From assembly GCA_019321725.1 (NCBI GenBank), contig CM033119.1, forward strand, positions 186,001 to 250,000: a stretch of DNA of 64,000 bases, in the 5' to 3' direction. A program made the translations under genes and the position numbers. The stretch is from Paulownia fortunei (taxonomy: Eukaryota > Streptophyta > Magnoliopsida > Lamiales > Paulowniaceae). Below are positions 1 through 11,789 of this stretch, piece by piece. Every line of letters starts with the position of its first letter. Position 1 is the first letter of the stretch. The notes under the pieces were generated by a model. That model was not told the origin of the DNA. It was given only the letters and a program-made list of their open reading frames with translations, and searched no databases.

Positions 1-432
1 TCATCAAGGTTTCCAACTTCTTTCTTGAATTCTAATCTTTTTAAAGGAGTTGATCAACTATATTTCATGCCAAAGCAACTATGCACATAAGAAATCAGCA
101 AGGTTATTGAATGGTTCTGTTGCAAAGTTCTTTTCCTTGTTAATGTGGTTTGATTGTTTTTTATGCATTTTTAGTTATTAAGGTATCGGGTAGTGTTCCT
201 GTGTCAACAATTTAGGGAGTTACACAACAGAAATAAACCACCAAACGATCAGTGTTCCATGTTTTTCTTCATCATATATTTTTCTTCATTATGTGCACCG
301 AAAAGAATGTTCATACCAAATGCCTAGACTCAAACAAAAAATAATAAGAAAACAAAACACTTTGCACCGAGCATAATTCAGTAACAAAACTACTTTAAAT
401 GTGAAGTGAGAGAATGTACGCCAGTAAAGAAA
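1..432. other. 3' flank or intron of the SUN-domain gene
   Basis: AT-rich sequence with no reading frame I can support on either strand. If the SUN gene uses the possible donor at 443/442, this stretch is intron and the last exons lie outside the window; otherwise it is 3' UTR and intergenic DNA. I searched the minus strand for an acceptor followed by an in-phase frame and found none. Confidence 0.5.
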
Positions 433-2588
433 TCAAGGCAACCTGAGAAGGGTATTTTCTTTGAGTATATTGTCCAGCTGCACAGAAACAAGAGATTTCC
501 AAGACAAAAGATCACCAATATCCTTACTCTGCAAGAATAATAAGAGTTATAAAATTAAAAGATATGAATGCATAAAAAATGAACATAAAAACTTTACAAA
601 CCATGTCCTCTTTGCTTTCAGAGAAACTCCGAACATCAGACATGATCTTCTCTAGAAGTACACCTTTCTCTCCAACTTCTTTATCAAATTCTTTGAAAAT
701 GTCACCGTATCTGGAATTTAACTCCTCTACATATCGCTCGAGAACAGCTAAATTCAAATCCAAGGATCTAACCTTTTTCATTAGAATCATAAGAACACTA
801 TCCCCAGGCATCCTATTAAGCTGTTGATGTCGGATTTCTTCAACTGGGTCAGGTAATTCAATTTCCAGCCTTCCACGTTTCACATCAGAAGTTTCCATCG
901 TAATATCAGGTTCTTCAACTAGATCTTCATAAGCATCACCTTCACCGGTCATGTGCTGGCTTAAACCAGGCTTCTTCTCATCTGATAATTCTCCAGATAC
1001 TGATAGCTTATCTTGAACTGAAATCAGGTCCTCAAGCATTTTCTCAACAGCATCAACACCATACACTTCCAGAACACTCAGTGTACAGTAGAACTCTGAA
1101 CCATGATGACTAAGTAGATTCAATTTAAGATATCTCACCCATTTTGGCTCCGGAAGAACAAACCTTTGAGCATGCTTCACATTTGCAGCCGTAAAATTTC
1201 CAAGTTTGACCCATGAATCGGTAGGATAAACAGGACTGCCTAACAACTCAAAATCTTTCAAATTAGATGAATGATGCTCAAAATTTGCTATTTCAATAGT
1301 ATCCACCAAGGTTTCTTCAGAAAGTTCTATTACGACAAACTTCTCTTCAGTAGAGCAAGGATTTCGAAGGTACTTGTCTTTATCTCTGTTCAAGATATTA
1401 GAAGCACCCTTGGCTTCCTTATTGTAAGACAAGACCTTTGCTCCTTTAGAAGCAGAAGCATAATTGTATTCCGCCCCACCAGGCTCTACTCTATGTATAA
1501 TGCTTCCAGCCTGACCTGTTAGATATCTACTTCTAGAACTAAATGCTTTATTCTTGAATTCATCAAGACCCGGAGGTACTCCACGGGACAACCTGTCGAT
1601 TTTAGACTTTTCCTTTTCCACACTTGCAGGTAAATTTCTCTTAATGGCAGCTTCCTCAGCAGCAGATTCCGAGTTTACTTTTGCCAACCTAACATGTGAT
1701 TCACTCTTACTAAAATCAGTTTCACGAAAATGTAAGGATGTCTTGACATGAGAATCTTCAGAGACAATTCCCTCTGATGGATGTCCCTCCACAGATAATA
1801 TGGAATTTGAACCCCTATCAAATGCCACTTTATCTTCATCCCATCTCGTTGCATTAACAGAATATTCTTCAGGTTTGTCTACATCCATCAATAAGGCAGG
1901 CAAAGTTCATCTAGTGAGGAGAATACCAAGCACAGAAATGGTAATTTCAACAAATGGGAGCTTCTTATTTATATGATAATGAATTTTCACCAAAGTGAAC
2001 AACTTAAAATTTACACATGAATGCAGTTCACCCGGAAACCTCGGGTATAAATAAAAAGCTATTACAAAAGAAGCTACACAAGAATCTGCTGTTGGTGGAA
2101 GCAACTCCGGAAGAAATCATCATACACGCAATGTCACCTATATTGTCACGAACAACAACCAACCCACACACGGAGAGATGATGGGGTGGGGGCGGGAGAG
2201 GGGGTGGGGAACGAAGGCACTAACACTATTCAAACTCAAGAATTAAGCCTCAACCTAGAGCATCAAATGCAGTTATAAGCAATCCATAAAAGAGCTTGCC
2301 AATGGAGGAATACTATTCTGTGCACCAGACATGCTTGTTCAGACAAGGTATGACACAAGAATTGCTTGATAAAGAAGGTGTGTTAAAAATGCTACTCTGT
2401 TAAAAGAAAATTTGGATGGCAGACTGACCTTTTTGACCATCGCCATGGCCAATCCATGTATTTAAGAGGAACACAAGGCCCCATATAACAACAACAACAG
2501 AAAGAGAGACCTTATACAAGCGATTCCTACCACAAATTGCCTCCTCCAAAGCTCTCCTTTGTAGAAGAGCTCTACGTGATCTCTGCAT
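433..2588 (-). CDS. Mid-SUN domain protein (SUN3/SUN4/SUN5-like)
   Basis: Predicted membrane protein of the nuclear envelope and ER, of the plant mid-SUN class. Exons (minus strand) are 2588-2429, 1878-602 and 528-433; phases 1 and 0 join cleanly to give 510 residues. Residues about 27-46 form one membrane helix just after a basic N-terminus ([10 protein letters not shown]). The SUN domain covers about residues 192-328, including [20 protein letters not shown] and a closing VLEVYG. An acidic linker and a predicted coiled coil follow. Known family members carry one or two more membrane helices at the C-terminus, and these are not encoded here. The reading ends at a TGA ten bases after a possible donor (exon end 443), so the true 3' end may be an exon beyond the left edge. 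The family call is firm and the C-terminus is not. By memory the closest Arabidopsis locus is SUN4 (At1g71360). Confidence 0.88.
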
Positions 2589-3700
2589 TGCGCATCAATC
2601 CAACTTGCTGCAGATCACAGAACAGCTCTTCTAAGGGGAAACAACAGGAATAGCCCAAGCTGGAAAATGAAGGAGCTATATTTATTGCAATGGTCCAGAA
2701 TATATCTTGGCATTAAGGAGAGATTTAGTTCATTTGTAAAAGTCACATATACATGCAAGTCAACAAAATATAGAAGGCAGCTGAGCACATTGAAATATAA
2801 GCTTCCCTTGTATAACAACATTAGAAATCAGTACTTCTCCTCCATATGGCTAATAAAAAATGTAAAGACTGGAAAAAACAGACCAAGCAGTAGGCAGCAT
2901 ACCTGGACTGAGAAAACTTCCTAATCCTAAGCCTCTAATTTGGAAATGAATATATAACGAACTTATATGAGATTACATAAAACCATCATATATCTATAAA
3001 TCAAATCATGGTGAAACCAACAATTAAAATCACCTAGGTTGCAAAAATAAATAAAAACAAACCATCATAGATGAGAATAAAGAATTGTAGATAGCTTATT
3101 GTGCGAAGATCAGGAAAAACATAGATCCTTATCTGATGAAAAAGAAAAAGTTTACATACACCAATATTAATATAGAAGACTAAAGAAGTATGTAATTTGC
3201 TTCCGATCAAAGCTTGCAATGATGAAAAAGTCAATATACTGCAGTGCTCAATTCAAGTACAAAACCGAAAATTTGTCTTAGCAGTGACGTAAAGTATAAA
3301 AAGCACACTTTATTAATAAGGAACACTTCCACCAAGAACTGATGGGGAGGTTCTGTACAATCCAAACAACTCAAAAAGCTAAAATTGAATCCCACCTCAA
3401 CAAAAAAGAATTTCAAGAAAACAGCTCCTAAGAATCTTGACGCGTCAAAAAAAAAAAAAAAGAACAAATTGAATTGACCGGGAAAAAGAAAGGCTTCAAT
3501 TCAGAGATCCAAACAAGCAATCCCTTATGTCTTGAAGGCAAATTCGACTAAGAATTTTAAAGAACCAACTCACCTGAATTCCTTGTTCCAAAAACCAAGT
3601 CTTTGAAATTCTGAACACTGATAATGGCAGGATCCTTATTTTATCATGTCCTATTGAAACGGCTTTGTGGGCTGGCATCGGCCGAATGTCCGGCCTTTTC
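2589..3700 (-). other. 5' leader of the SUN gene with a probable leader intron
   Basis: On the minus strand a good acceptor (pyrimidine run then TTAG, exon starting at 2630) lies 42 bases upstream of the start codon. A strong donor, CAG|GTGAGT, ends a possible leader exon at 3574. Together they suggest a leader intron of about 940 bases. No long reading frame is present. This is inferred from splice-site sequence alone. Confidence 0.45.
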
Positions 3701-4571
3701 TTGCTTATAATATTAGTGTTTATGTAATTTTTAAACGGAAGTGATGGTTCTTGAAAGACTCGAATTTGAAACGCATTAGAATTTTACTGCACAAAACAGT
3801 TGAGTTGGATGAATCACCCAGCAGTAAAAAATGGTTGAGGTTAAAATTTTGGATTTTCAAAAAATAAAGGCAGTTAGTACCAGTACCATCTTTATTCTTT
3901 CCACAACAAGGGTAAAAACAAAACAAAAAAAAACAAAGGTGGGGGAAAGGAAAAAGAAAGAGCCCACAGAAATCAGCTTGATAGTATTAAAAAAAAGAAG
4001 GGTTTTGCCTATTACCGTAATGTATCAGAGATGGAATTTTGGTGTGAGATTGTAACTGAGTTTTGGAGGAATTAAATAAGCCCCAAAAAGGGAAGAAATT
4101 CAGAGAAAGTGAGTGCGTATATGTTACCTGGGACAGTCTAAAAAAAATAAATAGAATGACAGTCAAAATGACGCTGACGTAGTATTAAAGTGGTGGAGGA
4201 ATGTGATTGGAGAAAGAGGGGTGGTGGTGAGATGTGCGTGGTATTGTAAATATTATTCTTAATGATTAATTGTTTCATTTTTTAATAAAATAAAATATTT
4301 AATTTTTATTTATATACTAATTGTACGCATAGATATTATTGATGTGCGTCGGTGGTTTGAAAGAAAAGATGATGATTGAGGTGGATACAAATTAGGCAGC
4401 CTCATTAGCGCAGGAACGCATGCCAAGGCCTGTCTATGGGCCCCTACTATAAATATTTAATTTGGGCCTTATTTTATTCATTGGGCCTATTCCTATAAAT
4501 AAATAGGAGTCCAAAACTGACCATCGTGTCAAATATGAAATAAAACCTAAATTCGGTGGCATTCAATTAAA
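3701..4571. promoter_or_regulatory. Divergent intergenic promoter region, SUN gene / RBM7-like gene
   Basis: The two flanking genes are transcribed away from each other, so this AT-rich stretch must hold both promoters. I see no coding potential. No individual motif apart from the downstream CT/TATA block can be named with confidence. Confidence 0.5.
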
Positions 4572-4602
<31 letters not shown>

Positions 4603-4618
4603 GTCTCTCTATATAAAT
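4572..4618 (+). promoter_or_regulatory. CT tract followed by TATA box (RBM7-like gene)
   Basis: A CT microsatellite of about 38 bases runs straight into TATATAAAT at 4610-4618, followed by AATC repeats. The start codon is at 4801 with no intervening ATG, giving a plausible leader of about 160 bases. A pyrimidine tract beside a TATA box is a common plant core-promoter layout. Confidence 0.6.
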
Positions 4619-4800
4619 CAATCAATCAATCCCCCTGTTCGGTTGGTGTTGAATATTGACGCGATAGCTGCTGAACCACTCCTTCCGTCCCCGACTTCTC
4701 CTTTTCCTCCATTCTCTTTATATATTTTTCTCCATCAGAAACAAAACAATAAACTAAAGCTGCGATTTAAAGCTGATTCTGTGTCGAAGTTGTTTAAATC

Positions 4801-6635
4801 ATGGCGGACAAGTCTAATTCTACTGTTTACATTGGTATGCACTGTCCCTCACTTTTATCTATTGTGGGTTCTTTCGGGTTTGAATTTTGGTTGCTTTTAT
4901 TGGGTCGGTTTTTTTTTGGTGGCTAGAAAGATTGACTTTCGGGCATTCCAGGATTGATGATGGAGGATTCATTCGCGTTTAACAATTCCGAACCTTTGTT
5001 ATTATTATTATTATTATTTTTTGGATTTTTATATCTCTACGGCTTTACCTTTTATTTGGGATACTTTTGTAAGATATTCCTGAGAGCTTCAATGTTAAAT
5101 CTGAATTATCAATATTATGCTATCTTCTAACTTGATTAATTGGTTTTCTTGAAGCATGCCACTGTTACGAGTTTTCTAGAAGCCCTTTATTTGGCTAATT
5201 TGCTTTTCCAGTAAGAAAATAAAAGAAATGCTATGTATGATTCTATCTTTTTAATTCTGCTATGCTTCTTGTATTTAACATAAGCATTCAAATTTATTTA
5301 TACTATTTGAGGAGTAAAATAGAAGATATGCATTCAATTGCATAATTGGCAACGTTTATAGCATATAGTCCCTTTTATTTGTGTTCTGATGATATTATCT
5401 CTTCCAATTTAGTCTCCTAATGATTTTTGTAATTATACTTTCTCAGCGAGAAAAAGAAACTTGCTGTTAAAATATCAGGCTCACACCTTGAAATTCCCAC
5501 TTTCTGCATATAGAGAGGGATCTACATAGACAGTGGTGGAATTATTAACTTTGGTTGAATTTCCTTCTACAGGTAACCTGGATGAGAGAGTCAATGATAG
5601 GGTGTTGTATGACATTCTTATTCAAGCAGGCCGTGTGGTAGATTTATATATCCCTCGAGACAAGGAGACTGATAAGTCTAAAGGTTATGCTTTTGCTGAA
5701 TATGAATCAGAAGAGATAGCTGAGTATGCTGTCAAGCTTTTCTCTGGACTCGTAACACTCTACAAAAGGACTCTGAAATTTGCGGTATGTCACTGGGCGA
5801 GAAGACTTGTTCTCCAGAATTTAGGGCTTTTTTTTTTTGTCAAAATTTACTCTTTATGAAATTGATATTAGGCTATTTGTGTCATTTTATGATGATTAGT
5901 TTTTACTCCTCAATGGTTATCAATGATTCAGCCCCCTTTTTAGATGCTATGGGATAGTCGATTTCCTTGCTTCTCTAAGGAGAGGCTTGTGAAAGCCCCA
6001 CAGTCTTTTCTTTGAAGAGAAAACCAGATCCTATTCAGTGGTTGTCCTGCTGATGGTTGTGGGCTGGCAACTTGAACTCTTGTTGAGGAGTGAAACTATT
6101 TAGGAGCCTGATTCTTTTGAAATTTCTTAATTTAAAAAAATCAATTTTGAAAAACAGATATCTGGGCAAGACAAATCCTCTGCGAGTTTACCCATTGCGA
6201 CCACGCCCACAGTTAGTTCCTCTCTCAAACCAAGGCCATACCATGTCCCATACAATAATACAGAATTTCCCTCACAATCTCCGAGGTTATCAGCATCATG
6301 CCGGTTTTCGGAGCACAAAATAAATCATGCACAAGGTGACTGATGCTTTTTAATGCAGTGATTTGTTATTCTATCATGAAGCTTTAATTTGTTGTCTTTT
6401 GTTTCTTCGCTTTCCTTTGGGTTCTTTTCTTGTGGTTAACAATATCTTTTTTGATTCAGTGCCAGTTTCCTCTGATATATCTATGCACCAACCTAATGGG
6501 TATAGATCATACCATGACAGCACCGATTACAATTACAGTCGAAGAGTATTTGGGGCAGTATTGGATAGTGTTAGTCGCAGTAGCTCGGGACGTTATGAGA
6601 TGCGTAATTCAATGAATTATAATCCTTCTTACTGA
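4801..6635 (+). CDS. RRM-domain RNA-binding protein, RBM7-like
   Basis: Four exons, 4801-4834, 5573-5784, 6158-6335 and 6460-6635 (phases 1, 0, 1), encode 199 residues. One N-terminal RRM occupies residues about 8-82, with RNP2 TVYIGNL (8-14) and RNP1 KGYAFAEY (48-55). The remaining C-terminal half is Ser/Tyr/Asn-rich and has no other domain. The domain layout and length fit plant RBM7-like proteins; in Arabidopsis At4g10110 is described as the RBM7 component of the nuclear exosome targeting (NEXT) complex. The RRM also resembles the first RRM of SF3B4, but that protein has two RRMs and is longer. The start is the first ATG after the TATA box and sits just before RNP2, as in the family. RNA binding is solid; NEXT membership is inference. 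Confidence 0.85.
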
Positions 6636-9262
6636 TTTTTCTATAGACTGGGTAGAGACCGACTCTGATAGTCTAACCCGTCTTGTATGAAGTGATGTAG
6701 CACTTGATATAGCACTGATACCTTTAGACATTTAGCTATTTAGTTTCTTTCTATCTAATGTGTTTGTGTGATGGAGTTGGTGTTTTAGTCTTGTGTGGTT
6801 AATCTATCCAGACTAATGAATGCTTCTGTTAATGTCTATTATAGTTCTGAGCTTTTGAACAAAGATTTCTTTCTCTTGTTCACCCAGTCCTTGATGTTCT
6901 TAAGAGACCTGAAGGATGTTGAGTTTCATACTTGTGTTGGCCGTTTTTGTACATGCATGTTGCAGATTATATTCATATGTTCTTCAATTGCATGCCAACT
7001 ATCAATCAGTTTTTTTGGTCTGCACAGAACATGAAATCTGTTCACAAAACTTGTATGATGAGTGTAGTTCATAGTACACAAGTGATATCTGGCATCTTCT
7101 ACTACCACATAATAGTGTTGCATATTTTCTTTTCGTTTCATTTCCTTTTTCTGTGCTTTTTTTTGGTGGAACTTTTGAGAGAATTCTCCTTAGATGCAGT
7201 TATTTTGGTTATTAATCAACTGTATGTATAGTAGTAATGGTACTGATTTCGTGTTGGAACTCTGTGTTCGTGTTATAATGTTGTGGACTGTGAACGTGGA
7301 TTTACCTGACCTGCTGAAGATGTGTGAAAGATTTGACATTCTCGATCTTCTCTTGTTTTCTTGTGCTTTGCAATCCTTGAATAAGGATTTGAGTTTAAGG
7401 TCTTCTTGATCTAATATAGAAGAGACTTGAAGGATCATGGGTATGTTGTGTTGTTGAGAAGGTGGCCGCCGTCCCTGCCTTTGATTGAAATGAAATTATT
7501 AGCTGTCTATATTGTCCTCGACAGAGCTTGCATACAAATTTGTTTATTTTAGTTACGCTGATGTAAATTTAGAAAATAAAATTCCTGCCGTGTGATTAAT
7601 TTCTTGTAAAAACATAATTTCTTATTTGGGTAGTAAACTTTCTCTGAAACTGCTATGGTTGCTCGCATCTATGTGTGCGTGAATAATTTTTCCTTCGTTT
7701 GCCCTGTTGGGAGACCAAAATCTTAATCGTTTCCTCATCGAAAATATTTTCATGGACCCTTGACCGCTTGCTCAAGTCTATTTTGGGTTCTCATTTGATT
7801 TGCTTAGCAGTTAGCACAATAATGTATGATTAATCTCGTGCTGCTCCAACCAGTTTTACTTTATTTTATTTTTTTAAACTTTGAAAGTTAAAAGACGGAG
7901 AAAAGCATAATTCATTAACATAGAACCCAAATTATGTAAACGCGCACTCTAGGCAGAGCATTGCAGTGCAGTGACTCCAAAGTTAAAAGAGGATGTTTTT
8001 ATTTTTTTATATTTATGTTCATCTGTATTTGGTTTGCTACATAAAGTGACGGTAGAGTGATGGAATCTGATGATACAATGTAGACGTTGAAGAAGAAGAA
8101 GGAAGTTGCTTGGACGGATACGGATGCTGAATTTGAGATTCTTACACGAGCCAAAGCCTTCATTCCAGTCATTTCTGAACTCTTATCCATCATTCATGTA
8201 AAACGTAAAACGATAATATGATGTATTTAGCAAAAGTTGTTTTTAATATACATTTGGGAGCCAAAATGCGCATTGAAGGCAAGTGGAACACAGAATTGTT
8301 GGGAATAATCGAAAAATACATGTGTATTAACTGATGATTCTTCTAATTATAGTAATAACTCCATTGTTATGGTAAAGCATATATTATATTTGTTGAAATT
8401 TTTACAAGTCTACTTAAATCAATAATTTCTTTTCAAAATAAGGAGAAGTTATAACGACGACAGTGATGTTAACTTTTTAGGGATAGAAGAAATTTTAGAA
8501 AGATGAGCACTGCATGGATTAATTTTCCTAATTTTTAAGGAGTAACTTAAAATAAGGCTCTACTTTTTGAAAGTAGGTGGCTTTTTTTTTTTTTTTTTTT
8601 AATCCAAAATTATCTATAATTTAATTTAGAGTAGGGACGGGGCAACATTAGTTTTAAACCACTGTGATCGAGATTAATAATGTAAAGTTATACAATCTGT
8701 AGTCGATTGGGAAAGTTGGTTAAGATATGATATAATAAGAATGAGATTATATTTGATTTTGTTGAAGAAAGGAGTGTTACTTTTACATATGATATGAGCA
8801 AAGCGCAAACATGGAATTGTGTAATGGAAGTAATATCACACAAAAGGCATCGAAATAACTGAAACTGACAACAAAGTCCGGACTGGGACCATACGCACAA
8901 AACAAGGAAATAGGGGCAAAATGCATAATTAGTCATTAAAATTTATTTAAAATTATATATTAATCACCCACTTTTTAAAAAAAAACATATCTAATTATTC
9001 ATTATATTGAAAAATGCACTTCAAGTAACCAAATTTCAAAAGAAATATATATAATCACTAAACTTAAAAAAAATAAAAAAATTATTTTTAATCACTCGTC
9101 GCAAATTAACAAAATATTTATATATTTAAATAAATACACATTCATGGAGACGGCGCATTGGTCACATGTTGATTTGAGTCGAGTTCAACCCCAACCACAA
9201 TCAAGAAGATTTTCCAACGAGCTGGAATTAAGAATCAAGAACACCTTCATTTTCATTAAGAC
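6636..9262. other. 3' UTR and intergenic DNA
   Basis: The first several hundred bases are probably 3' UTR of the RBM7-like gene. The rest is AT-rich with only short chance frames. There is a poly-T run of about 22 bases near 8581-8602 and simple A/T-rich sequence at 8940-9130. I see no gene, RNA or intact transposon. Confidence 0.6.
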
Positions 9263-11326
9263 ATGAGAACTGCTCTCACGTCACTTGTTCCAAAACCATG
9301 TCTCCGCCACCTTCCTCTAGCCCAACCACTTCGCCACTACTTCCACAACCATATTACCGCCACCCCACCACCACCAGACCTCTGCTCCGCCAATCATTTC
9401 ATCAACACGCATGCCAAGCGCGGCCAATTACACCTTGCCCACCAGTGGTTCGCACAAATGCCTCACAAAAATGTTGTTTCTTGGACGGTACTCATTTCGG
9501 GCTATGCTCAACACGGAAAGTTGGACCAATGCTTCCGCTTGTTTTCTCAAATGCTATCCCATCATAGACCCAATGATTTTGCATATGCGAGCCTGCTGTC
9601 TGTGTGTGATTACTGGCGTGGCCTGCAAGTTCATGGGCTTGCTTTGAGAACCGGATTTGATGCTTGGATATACGTTGCTAATGCTCTGATGGCAATGTAC
9701 TGGAAGAATAGTTGCAACGCGGGTGTGGAGGCTTGGAGGGTGTTTGATGAAATGGACTTCCGCAATCTTGTTACTTATAATTCCATGATTACAGGGCTTG
9801 GAATGCACGAACAAGGTGATGAAGCTATGACTTTGTTTATAAGAATGCGTCGTGATGGCGTTGAGTTTGATCGCACTACGCTCTTAACTTTACTTTCTTC
9901 ACTATGTGGGCTTAATGAAGGCAGTGACAAAATTGTGGGGCTTATGTGTTGTTTGCAATTGCAATCTTCTGGCATTAAGACGGGTTTGGCACTGGATGTT
10001 GGAGTGGCAACTGCCCTAATCAAAGGTTACTCTATTCTTGCAGGAGAGATTGGTGCTTGTCATAAGTTGTTCTTGGAGACGAGTGGCATGGATCGCGACC
10101 TTGTTCTGTGGACTGGAATTATGACAGCGTGTGCCGAAAGGGACCCTGACCAAGCTCTGATTCTTTTCAATCAGATGCGTAGGGAAGATTTATGTCCAGA
10201 TTGTTATGTATTTTCAGTATTATTGAAAGCTTGTGCAAACCTCGTGACCGAAAGGAATGCCTCTGCAGTGCATTGTCAAGTGATTATAGGAGGTTTTGTT
10301 AATGTTCTAGAGCTTTATAATGCTTTAATTCATGCTTATGCTCGGTGTGGTTCGATAAATAATGCCAAGCAAGTTTTCTATGAAATGTCATTAAGGGATA
10401 TTGTCTCTTGGAATTCAATGTTGAAGGCTTATGCAGTGCATGGGAAGGCTGAAGCAGCGTTGAATTTCTTTAAACAAATGGATGTTGCGCCAGACGAAAC
10501 CACCTTCGTTGCGCTTCTCTCATCTTGCAGTCATGCTGGAATGGTGAAGGAAGGAACTAAGATATTTGATACCATGTACGAGAAATATGGCGTAGTTCCT
10601 CAACTTGATCACTATGCTTGCATGGTTGATATTCTAGGGCGAGCTGGACATCTTTCAGAGGCTGAAAAAATCATAAGGCAAATGCCTATGCAACCAGATT
10701 ATGTTATTTGGAGTGCTTTTCTAGGAGCATGCCGGAAACATGGAGAAACAAAGGCGGCCAACCTAGCATCATCAAAGTTGAAGGAATTGGATCCAGAAAA
10801 TTCACTAGGATATGTTTTGATCTCGAACATTTATTGCTCAGCTCATAGCTTTGATGAAGGAGGTTTTATAAGAACGAATATGAACAGAGTGGGTGTTAGA
10901 AAGGAACCGGGTTTGAGCTGGATTGAAGTCGGCCATAGAGTGCATGAGTTTGCTTCTGGGGGCCAGCGACACCCACAGCTAAAAGCAATACGTGCCAATA
11001 TGGAGGAGCTATTGAGACAGTTGAAGAAAATGGGCTATGTTCCTGAGACAAGTTCAGTCTTGTTTGATGTAGAAGAAGAGCATAAAGAGGAGCAACTGTA
11101 TCACCACAGTGAGAAGCTGGCATTGGTTTTCTCTTTGATGAATGCTGGTAATTCTAGTTGCGATGGGGATGTTATTAAAATAATCAAGAACATACGCATT
11201 TGTTTAGACTGTCATAACTTCATGAGATTAGCGTCAAAACTTGTTGAGAAGGTGATCATTGTACGAGATGCTAACCGGTTTCATCATTTTAAGGAGGGAG
11301 CCTGCTCTTGCAATGACTATTGGTGA
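9263..11326 (+). CDS. PPR protein, PLS class with E and DYW domains
   Basis: Intronless gene of 687 residues, as is usual for plant PPR genes. The first roughly 40 residues are rich in Arg, His, Pro and Leu with few acids, like a mitochondrial or plastid targeting peptide. Repeated degenerate PLS motifs (for example VVSWTVLISGYAQHGKLDQC) fill the middle, followed by an E region and a complete C-terminal DYW domain ending in CSCNDYW. The deaminase-like zinc motifs are intact: HSE at residues 615-617 and CLDCH at 647-651. DYW proteins act in site-specific C-to-U editing of organelle transcripts, so an editing role is likely; the target cannot be read from sequence. By memory the nearest Arabidopsis gene is At1g71420. 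No frameshift is seen. Confidence 0.95.
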   Translation: MRTALTSLVPKPCLRHLPLAQPLRHYFHNHITATPPPPDLCSANHFINTHAKRGQLHLAHQWFAQMPHKNVVSWTVLISGYAQHGKLDQCFRLFSQMLSHHRPNDFAYASLLSVCDYWRGLQVHGLALRTGFDAWIYVANALMAMYWKNSCNAGVEAWRVFDEMDFRNLVTYNSMITGLGMHEQGDEAMTLFIRMRRDGVEFDRTTLLTLLSSLCGLNEGSDKIVGLMCCLQLQSSGIKTGLALDVGVATALIKGYSILAGEIGACHKLFLETSGMDRDLVLWTGIMTACAERDPDQALILFNQMRREDLCPDCYVFSVLLKACANLVTERNASAVHCQVIIGGFVNVLELYNALIHAYARCGSINNAKQVFYEMSLRDIVSWNSMLKAYAVHGKAEAALNFFKQMDVAPDETTFVALLSSCSHAGMVKEGTKIFDTMYEKYGVVPQLDHYACMVDILGRAGHLSEAEKIIRQMPMQPDYVIWSAFLGACRKHGETKAANLASSKLKELDPENSLGYVLISNIYCSAHSFDEGGFIRTNMNRVGVRKEPGLSWIEVGHRVHEFASGGQRHPQLKAIRANMEELLRQLKKMGYVPETSSVLFDVEEEHKEEQLYHHSEKLALVFSLMNAGNSSCDGDVIKIIKNIRICLDCHNFMRLASKLVEKVIIVRDANRFHHFKEGACSCNDYW

Positions 11327-11789
11327 TCGTATTTGTTTGCAATCCTACATTGAAATGTATTTGTCTATATTTCTCACAAGCCATCAAACAAACATCGACA
11401 ATATCCTTAGAGTACAACGTTGGTTTCCTTAGTGAAGCGTTGCAAGATGCGCCATGAAGTCTATTTTGCTTGAAGAGACAGTGCAAACTATGTGTTAACC
11501 TTGAAAACTATGATTGCTGGCAATGCTTAGGTAGGATGAAAACTATGATTGCTGGCAATGCTTAGGTAGGACAAAATGGAGAAGAAAACTACTATGTTGT
11601 CCGCGAGTTCTTGGAGAATATTTTGATTTCTTACTGCTACAATGAAAATTGCAACAGTACATTGAAAATGGACCAAGAAGAACCTTTATTAGGGCCACAT
11701 TTATTTTGCAACAAAGCATCCCTGAAGAACAGAAAGAGAACATGAAAAATTATGCGGCCACAGACACATTCTCACAGAGAGGTATTTTT
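11327..11789. other. Convergent 3' flank between the PPR and thionin-like genes
   Basis: Short region where two convergent genes end. It contains a perfect 35-base tandem duplication (separate entry) and no coding sequence I can support. Confidence 0.6.
11502..11571. repeat. Perfect tandem duplication, 2 x 35 bp
   Basis: The unit at 11502-11536 is repeated exactly at 11537-11571. It begins TGAAAACTATGATTGC and ends CTTAGGTAGGA. It lies about 175 bases past the PPR stop codon, probably in its 3' UTR. The absence of mismatches points to a recent event. Confidence 0.95.

Noticed and set aside
2400..2428. Continuation of the SUN exon 1 frame past 2429
   Set aside because: Reads into an intron after a good donor; the spliced frame continues in the conserved exon 2.
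4643..4957. Open frame of 104 codons starting before the RBM7 start codon
   Set aside because: It crosses exon 1 in another frame and reads into intron 1. The spliced RRM reading from 4801 fits the family.
9298..9814. Several overlapping frames inside the PPR gene on both strands
   Set aside because: Shadows of the long PPR frame, with no similarity to known proteins.
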